Shown here: in pieces, positions 1 to 4,928 of the stretch | Layout: each line of letters begins with the position of its first letter | How positions within the stretch are numbered: position 1 is the first letter of the stretch | Source of the DNA: Anaerolineaceae bacterium UBA5311 | Lineage (GTDB): Bacteria > Chloroflexota > Anaerolineae > Anaerolineales > Anaerolineaceae | Length of the DNA stretch: 10,633 bases | Direction: 5' to 3' | NCBI GenBank assembly: GCA_002411175.1 | Contig: DHRN01000036.1 | Location: 1-10,633, forward strand | Notes under the pieces: generated by a model | Told to the model about the DNA's origin: nothing | Seen by the model: only the letters and a program-made list of their open reading frames with translations | The model's database searches: none | Translations under genes and position numbers: made by a program

Positions 1-160
1 CCAGTGTCACAACCCCCTCAATCTCGCCCTACGGCTATTCGCGGGATGACATTGCAGCCGTCCCCTACACTTGCATGCATATAAAAAAAACATTTTTGGA
101 CTTTACGAGGGAAAAAATCCATATTATTCCATATTGAGAATTGCTGTTATACAATCCCTT
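1..160. other. Intergenic stretch, possible repeat remnant at its left end
   Basis: No coding region is convincing here. Positions 1-70 are GC-rich and contain an imperfect inverted repeat (GGGATG at 43-48 against CGTCCC around 59-64), in the style of dispersed intergenic repeats. Positions 80-160 are AT-rich, as expected upstream of a promoter. Whether the left part is a true repeat cannot be decided from one copy. Confidence 0.25.
118..135 (+). promoter_or_regulatory. Tandem TCCATATT direct repeats upstream of the cysK promoter
   Basis: The octamer TCCATATT occurs exactly at 118-125 and again at 128-135, so the copies start 10 bp apart, one turn of the helix. They lie about 25 bp upstream of the proposed -35 region. 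That placement suits an activator site, but AT-rich chance repetition is possible and no regulator is known here. Confidence 0.3.
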
Positions 161-187
161 TTGTTCAGTTAATTACAGGTCTATAAT
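161..187 (+). promoter_or_regulatory. Promoter of the cysK-cysE operon
   Basis: A perfect -10 hexamer TATAAT lies at 182-187. A weak -35-like TTGTTC (161-166, 15 bp spacer) or TTTGTT (160-165, 16 bp spacer) precedes it. Transcription would start at about 193-195, which coincides with the ATG of the leader peptide at 194. The poor -35 element leaves room for activation, perhaps through the tandem repeats upstream. Confidence 0.6.
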
Positions 188-193
188 ACCGTT

Positions 194-247
194 ATGAAAA
201 ATCAATTTTCAGTCAATCAGTGCTTGTGTCCGGGGCGGGGTAGTTAA
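194..247 (+). CDS. Cysteine leader peptide (17 aa), attenuator ORF
   Basis: A short ORF reads MKNQFSVNQCLCPGRGS and stops at TAA 245-247. It has two cysteine codons (TGC 221-223, TGT 227-229) separated by one Leu codon. Cysteine is normally rare, so Cys-Leu-Cys in a 17-residue peptide just ahead of the cysteine synthase operon is striking. There is no Shine-Dalgarno sequence, and the ATG falls 7 nt after the TATAAT box, so the message is probably leaderless. The Cys codons overlap the first arm of a stem (217-223 with 254-260), as expected where a stalled ribosome decides RNA folding. Leaderless Cys-codon ORFs that attenuate cysteine operons are known from mycobacteria. The peptide itself probably has no function beyond being translated. 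The role is inferred from sequence and position. Confidence 0.7.
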   Translation: MKNQFSVNQCLCPGRGS

Positions 248-328
248 CCGCATGCGCTGACGTATCGAGCCATCCCAGCAGCAGCGGTGCTCCCCCGCGA
301 TTGGAGGTTAGCCGGCTGCTTTTATTTT
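217..328 (+). promoter_or_regulatory. Cysteine-responsive transcription attenuator of cysK-cysE
   Basis: Three competing helices can be drawn. Stem 1:2 pairs TCAGTGC (217-223) with GCGCTGA (254-260), with one G-U pair. Antiterminator 2:3 pairs 250-259 with 282-290, nine pairs with G254 bulged. Terminator 3:4 pairs 280-293 with 303-320. Stem 1:2 excludes 2:3, and 2:3 excludes 3:4. A ribosome stalled on the Cys codons (221-229) would cover arm 1, freeing arm 2 to form the antiterminator and let transcription reach cysK. With cysteine plentiful, the ribosome reaches the stop at 245-247, covers arm 2 and lets the terminator form. Folding energies were not computed. Confidence 0.65.
280..328 (+). 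terminator. Intrinsic terminator inside the cysK leader
   Basis: AGCAGC (280-285) pairs with GCTGCT (315-320). After bulged G314, 286-288 pair with 311-313, and after an internal loop CTCC (290-293) pairs with GGAG (303-306). The loop is 294-302. A T-rich tract, TTTTATTTT at 320-328, follows directly. No upstream gene lies between the promoter and this hairpin apart from the leader ORF, so it reads as an attenuator, not as the end of another transcription unit. Confidence 0.7.
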
Positions 329-356
329 AATGGCTCAAAACAAGACTGGAGAAAAA

Positions 357-1307
357 ATGACAATTTATCAGGACATAACGAACCTTGTCGGCAACACACC
401 CCTGGTTCGTATCAACAGATTAAACCCGAAAAAAAACGTGGAAGTCGTTGCCAAACTGGAGTTTTTTGGGCCCACACACAGTGTAAAAGACCGCATCGCT
501 GTATCCTTGGTGGAAGACGCTGAAGCGAAAGGCATCCTCAACCCAGACAGTGTTCTGATTGAAGCCACCAGTGGCAATACCGGCATCGCGCTTGCCAACG
601 TCGCTGCCGCCCGCGGCTACAAATCGTTGATCATCATGCCCGAATCGGTCAGCACCGAACGAAAGCTGCTCATGCGTGCCCTCGGTGCTGAGCTGATCCT
701 GACCCCTGCCGCCGGTGGAATGTCCGCCGCAATGGAAAAAGCGATTCAACTGCGCCAGCAAAACAACCGCTACTGGCTGGCAGATCAATTTAACAACCCT
801 TCAAACCCCGAAATCCATCGCCTCACCACAGGATCTGAAATCTGGCGGGATACTGAAGGTAGAGTGGATCTGCTGGTGGCAGGCGTTGGCACCGGGGGGA
901 CGATCACAGGTGCAGGTGAATTTTTGAGAGCGCATAATCCCGATCTCCAAATTATTGCGGTAGAGCCAAGCGCTTCCCCGGTTCTTTCCGGTGGGAAAAG
1001 CGGTCCGCATCTTTTGCAGGGTTTGGGGGCAGGTTTTATTCCCTCAGTACTGAAACAAGAATTGATCAATGAAATTATCCAGGTCAACGCGGAAGATGCT
1101 TTCACAACCGCCCGTTCGCTGGCTGTGCTTGAAGGCATACCTGGTGGAATTTCATCAGGTGCCGCAGTTTGGGCTGCCCTGCAGGTGGCACAAAGACCAG
1201 AAAACAACAGAAAGCGGATTATCGTGATTGTGCCCAGTTTTGCCGAGCGTTATCTCTCTACGGCACTTTACGCCAACCTCAGGGAGGAGCTGAATGGAAA
1301 AAGCTGA
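357..1307 (+). CDS. cysK: Cysteine synthase (O-acetylserine sulfhydrylase)
   Basis: This PLP enzyme makes L-cysteine from O-acetylserine and sulfide in the cytoplasm, the last step of cysteine synthesis. With the ATG at 357 it has 316 residues, a normal family length. Visible motifs are the PLP lysine in SVKDR (K44), the substrate loop TSGNTG (71-76), the PLP phosphate-binding loop GVGTGGT (176-182) and SSGAA (266-270). The stretch SGGKSGPHLLQGLGAGFIP matches the conserved segment typical of CysK. The start at 357 is chosen because GGAG (348-351) sits five bases upstream; an in-frame ATG at 330 has no properly spaced site and lies against the terminator U-tract. One oddity is EFFGPTHSVKDR where most family members have N-P-G/M before SVKDR. 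The gene is followed by cysE with a 14-nt overlap and is likely controlled by the upstream attenuator. A cystathionine beta-synthase-like role is less likely given the cysE partner. Confidence 0.95.
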   Translation: MTIYQDITNLVGNTPLVRINRLNPKKNVEVVAKLEFFGPTHSVKDRIAVSLVEDAEAKGILNPDSVLIEATSGNTGIALANVAAARGYKSLIIMPESVSTERKLLMRALGAELILTPAAGGMSAAMEKAIQLRQQNNRYWLADQFNNPSNPEIHRLTTGSEIWRDTEGRVDLLVAGVGTGGTITGAGEFLRAHNPDLQIIAVEPSASPVLSGGKSGPHLLQGLGAGFIPSVLKQELINEIIQVNAEDAFTTARSLAVLEGIPGGISSGAAVWAALQVAQRPENNRKRIIVIVPSFAERYLSTALYANLREELNGKS

Positions 1308-2076
1308 ATTACCCACAACCGTATTCCCTTCTTCCTGCGGTGACGTGCCCTATGAACGACTCGGGTTTTTGGGTTTCATTTCCGAAGATTTGCGCTGCGC
1401 TGTTGAGCGAGACCCTGCCGCCACCAGCAAATTTAGTGTAATCACAACTTATTCCGGGCTCCACGCCCTTTGGGCTCACCATTTTGAGCACTGGATCTGG
1501 AAAAAAGGTTTCAAAGGACTGGCTCGATTTTTGGCGCAAATAACCCGCTTTTTCACCGGAGTAGAAATTCACCCCGGTGCGGTTATCGGACGCAGAGTGT
1601 TCATCGATCACGGCATGGGCGTGGTTATCGGCGAAACCTCGGTTATAGGCGATGACGTGACCATTTATCACAATGTCACCCTTGGCGGCACCAGTCTGCA
1701 GAAGGTCAAACGCCATCCAACCATTGAGCCCTGCGTGGTCATCGGCGCAGGCGCAAAAGTTTTGGGTGATATCAGCGTCGGAGCGCACAGCCGCATCGGA
1801 GCAAATTCAGTTGTGGTCAAAGATGTTCCCCCACAGTCAGTTGTGGTTGGCGTACCCGGTCAAATCATCCTACGCAGTGAGAAGTTGGTCGGGAAAACCA
1901 CTGACCTCGATCATTCCCGCCTTCCGGACGCGATTGTCAGTAACCTGAAAGAAATTATCGCCCGCATGGAGATAGTTGAAGAAAAACTCGATCTGCACAC
2001 ACCTCATTCCTCCAGGGTTCACCTTGCCAACGGGGATTACTGGGAGTATGAAGAAGGCTCAGATTTTTCAATATAA
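1294..2076 (+). CDS. cysE: Serine O-acetyltransferase
   Basis: This enzyme acetylates L-serine with acetyl-CoA to give O-acetylserine, the substrate of the cysK product. The 260-residue protein has an N-terminal helical part (about 20-90) and a left-handed beta-helix of hexapeptide repeats (about 90-190). The signature IDHGMGVVIGET (104-115) holds the catalytic His106 and its Asp105 partner; HNVTLGG (126-132) and RHPTIE (140-145) belong to the active and CoA sites. A C-terminal extension with a predicted helix (about 212-233) ends in ...EEGSDFSI. A terminal isoleucine on an acidic tail is the feature by which CysE of other bacteria inserts into the CysK active site to form the cysteine synthase complex. 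The start ATG has a strong GGGAGGAG site (1282-1289) and overlaps the end of cysK by 14 nt, so the two are probably translationally coupled. Confidence 0.93.
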   Translation: MEKAELPTTVFPSSCGDVPYERLGFLGFISEDLRCAVERDPAATSKFSVITTYSGLHALWAHHFEHWIWKKGFKGLARFLAQITRFFTGVEIHPGAVIGRRVFIDHGMGVVIGETSVIGDDVTIYHNVTLGGTSLQKVKRHPTIEPCVVIGAGAKVLGDISVGAHSRIGANSVVVKDVPPQSVVVGVPGQIILRSEKLVGKTTDLDHSRLPDAIVSNLKEIIARMEIVEEKLDLHTPHSSRVHLANGDYWEYEEGSDFSI

Positions 2077-2126
2077 ACGCTGGTGGAAAAGCAGCAGACA
2101 GCCAGTCTGAACGGTGATTTCCGGGT

Positions 2127-2160
2127 AAAAAGAAGGAGTGACATAAAATACCACTCCTTC
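2127..2160 (-). terminator. Hairpin with T-tract on the minus strand
   Basis: GAAGGAGTG (2132-2140) and CACTCCTTC (2152-2160) form a perfect 9-bp stem with an 11-nt loop. On the minus strand the stem is followed by TTTTT (2131-2127); on the plus strand no T-run follows. It is therefore oriented to stop transcription coming from the right, although it could also protect the 3' end of the cysE message. Confidence 0.5.
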
Positions 2161-2197
2161 GCCTTGGATTGGTGACGAAGCCGAAGTCGCATTAATC

Positions 2198-2225
2198 TTG
2201 CAGCCTGGCAATACTCAGCTATACT
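2198..2225 (+). promoter_or_regulatory. Promoter of the methyltransferase gene
   Basis: TTGCAG (2198-2203) and TATACT (2220-2225) are separated by 16 bp, close to the sigma-70 consensus. Transcription would begin at about 2232. The AAGAGGT ribosome site (2235-2241) and the ATG at 2249 follow closely, giving a very short 5' UTR. Confidence 0.55.
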
Positions 2226-2249
2226 TTCATTAATAAGAGGTAAAGTATA
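2220..2249 (+). promoter_or_regulatory. Inverted repeat spanning the -10 box to the start codon
   Basis: TATACTTT (2220-2227) and AAAGTATA (2242-2249) are perfect 8-bp inverted copies separated by 14 bp. The left arm overlaps the -10 hexamer and the right arm reaches the A of the start codon. Since the left arm lies upstream of the expected transcription start, a DNA operator is more likely than an RNA hairpin. No regulator is identified. Confidence 0.4.
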
Positions 2250-2791
2250 TGATTTACTATTCAAGCAATTACCAATCCCCTTTCGGATCGATCACGCTTA
2301 TTAGCGATGGCAACAATCTCGTAAACCTGTTCATTGAGCATCAGAAATACAGCGAGAATATTCTGTCATCAGATTTTGTCCGGCAGGAAAACCATCCTGT
2401 TTTCAATACAACCAAAAAATGGCTGGACAATTATTTTGAGGGTACCAATCCTCCGGTTGATCATCTTCCGCTCAGCCCGGTTGGCAGCGATTTCCGACAA
2501 GCGGTCTGGAAACTCGTCCGCGAAATCCCCTACGGACAGGTGACCGCCTATGGAGAGATTGCCCGACAAATTGCACAAGCAAGAGGGATAAAAGCGATGT
2601 CGAGCCAGGCGGTAGGTGGCGCAATCGGTCACAATCCAATTTCGATCATCATCCCCTGCCATCGTGTGGTTGGAGCAAATGGCAATCTGATCGGTTATGG
2701 TGGAGGGATTGAAATGAAAATTAAATTGCTGAAGCACGAAGGATTGGATATGTCCGGCTTCTACGCGCCTCAAAAAGGCACAGCGCTCTGA
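2249..2791 (+). CDS. ogt: Methylated-DNA--[protein]-cysteine S-methyltransferase
   Basis: This suicide repair protein moves the alkyl group from O6-alkylguanine (and O4-alkylthymine) in DNA onto its own cysteine. At 180 residues it has the Ogt/AGT layout: an N-terminal alpha/beta domain (1-75) and a C-terminal DNA-binding domain (80-165). The active site is IPCHRV, with acceptor Cys137. The YGEIARQIA helix and AVGGAIGHNP segment form the helix-turn-helix region, and GYGGGIEMKIKLLKHEG closes the domain. The position of the intercalating arginine finger (usually RAVG) reads QAVG here, a substitution also found in some bacterial members. There is no Ada-type N-terminal regulatory domain, so it is a repair-only form. 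It has its own promoter and AAGAGGT ribosome site and converges on the metallo-hydrolase gene with only 3 bp between the stops. Confidence 0.93.
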   Translation: MIYYSSNYQSPFGSITLISDGNNLVNLFIEHQKYSENILSSDFVRQENHPVFNTTKKWLDNYFEGTNPPVDHLPLSPVGSDFRQAVWKLVREIPYGQVTAYGEIARQIAQARGIKAMSSQAVGGAIGHNPISIIIPCHRVVGANGNLIGYGGGIEMKIKLLKHEGLDMSGFYAPQKGTAL

Positions 2792-2794
2792 CCG

Positions 2795-2826
2795 TTAGTC
2801 CCTGACAAAGGGATTAAATCGTTTTT
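2795..2826 (+). terminator. Possible terminator of the methyltransferase gene inside the convergent gene
   Basis: TTAGTCCCT (2795-2803) and AGGGATTAA (2809-2817) pair over nine positions, with one G-U pair and a GACAA loop. TTTTT lies at 2822-2826, four bases beyond the stem. The hairpin is made from the last codons and the stop of the convergent metallo-hydrolase gene. On the minus strand no T-tract follows, so it would act only on plus-strand transcripts. The gap before the T-run makes it a weak example. Confidence 0.4.
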
Positions 2827-3445
2827 CGTGCCCGACGGTAGTTGGATCGCCATGACCGGGCAAAATTACGGTTTCTCCAGGCAATGAATAGATTTGTTCG
2901 CGGATATTTTTCAACAACAAATTGTGGTCGCTGCCCGGAAAGTCGGTTCGTCCGATGCTTTCCCTGAAAATGGCATCGCCGACAAAGGCAACATTTAGAA
3001 CAGGACAATGAAAAATGACCGACCCAGGATTGTGTCCAGATACGTCTCTGACTTCCACGATCTTCTCCTGGCTGTCGGGGTCAATCCCCAGCCACACCCC
3101 GTGGTGAAGGGGGATATCCACCCTGGGCACCGCGTCAACTCTCACGCCAAACATCCCGTCTGAAGGATTTTGTTCCGCCCAATCGTAGCTGACCGGGTGC
3201 ATCGCGATTGGAATTGGCGGGTCGAAGGCTTCGCTGAGCGCCTTTACCCCGGCAGTATGATCGAAATGACCATGGGTAATCCAGATTTGTTTCAAGTGCC
3301 AGCCTTTTTGTTTAATAAACCCAAGCTGTTTTTCCGGAAGAAAGCCAGGGTCAATGATCACACAATCAATGGTGTCTTCATCAGCCAATATATATATATT
3401 ATTGCCCATCGGTCCGATGGTAAGGGTTTCGTAAGTTAATTTCAT
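2795..3445 (-). CDS. MBL-fold metallo-hydrolase, glyoxalase II-like
   Basis: This is a 216-residue single-domain protein of the metallo-beta-lactamase superfamily, close in style to the short glyoxalase II/YcbL hydrolases. Zinc ligands are visible: THGHFDH (H58, H60, D62, H63), SGHNPGS (H138), GDAIF (D157) and PGHGD (H198). It lacks the C-terminal helical domain that full glyoxalase II uses to bind glutathione, so S-lactoylglutathione is not a safe substrate; other thioesters are possible. Its ATG overlaps the TGA of the M24B peptidase gene (ATGA), so it is probably the last cistron of the operon. No signal peptide is seen, so it should be cytoplasmic. Confidence 0.85.
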   Translation of the reverse strand: MKLTYETLTIGPMGNNIYILADEDTIDCVIIDPGFLPEKQLGFIKQKGWHLKQIWITHGHFDHTAGVKALSEAFDPPIPIAMHPVSYDWAEQNPSDGMFGVRVDAVPRVDIPLHHGVWLGIDPDSQEKIVEVRDVSGHNPGSVIFHCPVLNVAFVGDAIFRESIGRTDFPGSDHNLLLKNIREQIYSLPGETVILPGHGDPTTVGHEKRFNPFVRD

Positions 3446-4584
3446 ACCAATTTCTCAAAGAATTCAAACAATTGCAGGTATTTTTCGATGGTCATGACTT
3501 CTCTCGGCAGCGTGGTCAGGCTGGTCAGACCATCCCGTTCAACAACCACATCATCCTCGATCCGCACTCCGCCCAATCCTGGCAGATAGATGCCGGGTTC
3601 AATGGTAAAAACCATACCCTCTTCCAGGGTCAGATCGCTTCCACTAAAGATGTAGGGAGCTTCATGCGCCTCCATCCCCAGCCCATGTCCGGTGCGGTGG
3701 GTGAAATATTCGCCAAAGCCGTTTTTTTCAATCTCATCTCTTGCGACCGCGTCCACCTGCCCGGCTGTCATTCCGGCTTTTCCGGCAGCCACTGCATAGT
3801 GATTGGCGTGTTGGACGGTCTCAGCGATTTCCACCATACGCTGGTCAATCATTTCCACAAAGAAACAGCGGGTTATGTCCGAAAAATAACCCTCATATCC
3901 TGCCCCCCAATCGAATAAGAGCACATCACCCGCATCGACTCGCCGTTGCGAAGGGGATGCGTGCGGGTTTGCAGTGTTGGGACCGCTTGCAACGATTGGC
4001 GCGAACGGCAATTCTTGGTCAGAACCATGCCGGTAAAGCTGCATCAGCAGCTCTGCTGCTATCTCCTTCTCGGTTTGACCAACTCTGATCGTCCTCAACG
4101 TGCTCAATAACGCATTCTCGGCAATTTCTGCGGCTTTTCGCATTTTTGTCAGCTCGTTTGCGTCTTTACGCATACGCAACTGGGCAAACACCTGGCTGCC
4201 ATCCACAAATTCAGCCAGTGGAAGAGACTTTCGTAGAAACTCCAGCTCCAGGTAACGCAGCCCGGTTGGTTCGACGCCTATGCGCAGTTCCACGTTTTGG
4301 AAATCAGCCAGGGCATGATCAAATTCTTCTTGCCACGTGGCGGGGTCATCTCCGTAAAGTCGAACCTGGCACTTAAACGTCAACTCCTCGAGTTTGGCTG
4401 CCTCCAGCTTTGGCAAAATTAAAACTGGCTGCCCTCCCAAGGCTACGATTAACACGACCGGTCTTTCCATAAGGTGAAATTGCAGCCCTGTCAGGTAACG
4501 AAAGCTGGCGCCCGGGTTCACAACCACAGCGTCCAGCTCAGATTTTTGGATAAGAGAATTCAGTTTTTCAATTCGGTTTGTCAA
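3442..4584 (-). CDS. M24B family Xaa-Pro aminopeptidase
   Basis: This enzyme probably releases the N-terminal residue from peptides with proline in second place. With the chosen TTG start it has 380 residues: a creatinase-like N-terminal domain (about 3-135) and a pita-bread catalytic domain (about 142-375). The five metal ligands are all visible: D225 in FDWGAGYEGYFSD, D236 in SDITR, H300 in TGHGLGMEAHE, E329 in TIEPGIY and E343 in RIEDDVVV. His208 (NPH) fits the usual substrate-side histidine. The frame stays open upstream to 4890, but that part overlaps the two-TM gene and looks like out-of-frame translation. TTG at 4584 has GAGGA (4593-4589) four bases upstream and lies 11 nt after the previous stop; no in-frame ATG exists before residue 39. 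It overlaps the next gene by ATGA. Confidence 0.9.
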   Translation of the reverse strand: MTNRIEKLNSLIQKSELDAVVVNPGASFRYLTGLQFHLMERPVVLIVALGGQPVLILPKLEAAKLEELTFKCQVRLYGDDPATWQEEFDHALADFQNVELRIGVEPTGLRYLELEFLRKSLPLAEFVDGSQVFAQLRMRKDANELTKMRKAAEIAENALLSTLRTIRVGQTEKEIAAELLMQLYRHGSDQELPFAPIVASGPNTANPHASPSQRRVDAGDVLLFDWGAGYEGYFSDITRCFFVEMIDQRMVEIAETVQHANHYAVAAGKAGMTAGQVDAVARDEIEKNGFGEYFTHRTGHGLGMEAHEAPYIFSGSDLTLEEGMVFTIEPGIYLPGLGGVRIEDDVVVERDGLTSLTTLPREVMTIEKYLQLFEFFEKLV

Positions 4585-4595
4585 CAGGTCCTCGG

Positions 4596-4928
4596 TTATT
4601 TGGTCTGCCTTAGAGTTTCCCTGAACAACGCAACCAGCACGATGATGACCAGCAGCCCACCCATGAACAGAATCCCATTCACATTGACCACCGAACCAGG
4701 CGTCACGGGTGTGTTCTGCGCATCTATCGTCGGATCGCCTGTCTGCAAAACCTGCTGCTGGACGGCAGTCTGGGTCATGGTAACTGGATTGATGATCGTG
4801 CGCCGTTCTTGTATGCTGACAAACAGCACAAGGGTAATTACCATCACAATCATAACAATAATTGCCAGTGGGGTTCCGTTGACCTGCCATTTTTTGTTTT
4901 CGGACGGTTGATTATGGGAATCAGGCAT
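4596..4928 (-). CDS. Two-TM membrane protein of unknown function
   Basis: This 110-residue protein has a polar N-terminus, a hydrophobic segment at about 20-39, a polar loop (40-83) rich in Gln, Thr and Pro, and a second hydrophobic segment at about 84-103. The short C-terminal tail is positively charged (FRETLRQTK), suggesting both ends are inside and the loop outside. No catalytic motif or known domain is recognised. Its ATG shares one base with the stop of the solute-binding lipoprotein gene (TAATG) and there is no separate ribosome site, so translation is coupled to it. A role next to that lipoprotein in the membrane is an inference from position alone. Confidence 0.8.
   Translation of the reverse strand: MPDSHNQPSENKKWQVNGTPLAIIVMIVMVITLVLFVSIQERRTIINPVTMTQTAVQQQVLQTGDPTIDAQNTPVTPGSVVNVNGILFMGGLLVIIVLVALFRETLRQTK

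Noticed and set aside
237..251. T-box-like sequence (GGGGTAGTTAACCGC)
   Set aside because: It only partly resembles the T-box consensus, the leader is too short for a normal Stem I, and no specifier loop is found. The leader-peptide attenuator explains the region better.
330..356. Earlier ATG at 330 as start of cysK
   Set aside because: It has no suitably spaced ribosome site (GGAGG at 303-307 is 22 bases away and inside the terminator hairpin) and lies at the end of the U-tract. ATG at 357 has GGAG at the right distance and gives the usual family length.
785..1207. 140-residue minus-strand frame within cysK
   Set aside because: It is antisense to a clear cysK reading frame, with no domain and no ribosome site.
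1309..1788. 159-residue minus-strand frame within cysE
   Set aside because: It lies fully antisense to the hexapeptide-repeat coding region and has no recognisable motif.
2037..2264. 75-residue minus-strand frame between cysE and ogt
   Set aside because: It covers the ogt promoter, the 2127-2160 hairpin and the end of cysE, and shows no protein-like features.
4585..4890. N-terminal extension of the M24B peptidase (482-residue frame)
   Set aside because: The extra residues are Cys/His-rich with no family match and overlap the two-TM gene in another frame. A TTG with GAGGA at 4584 gives a normal-length enzyme.
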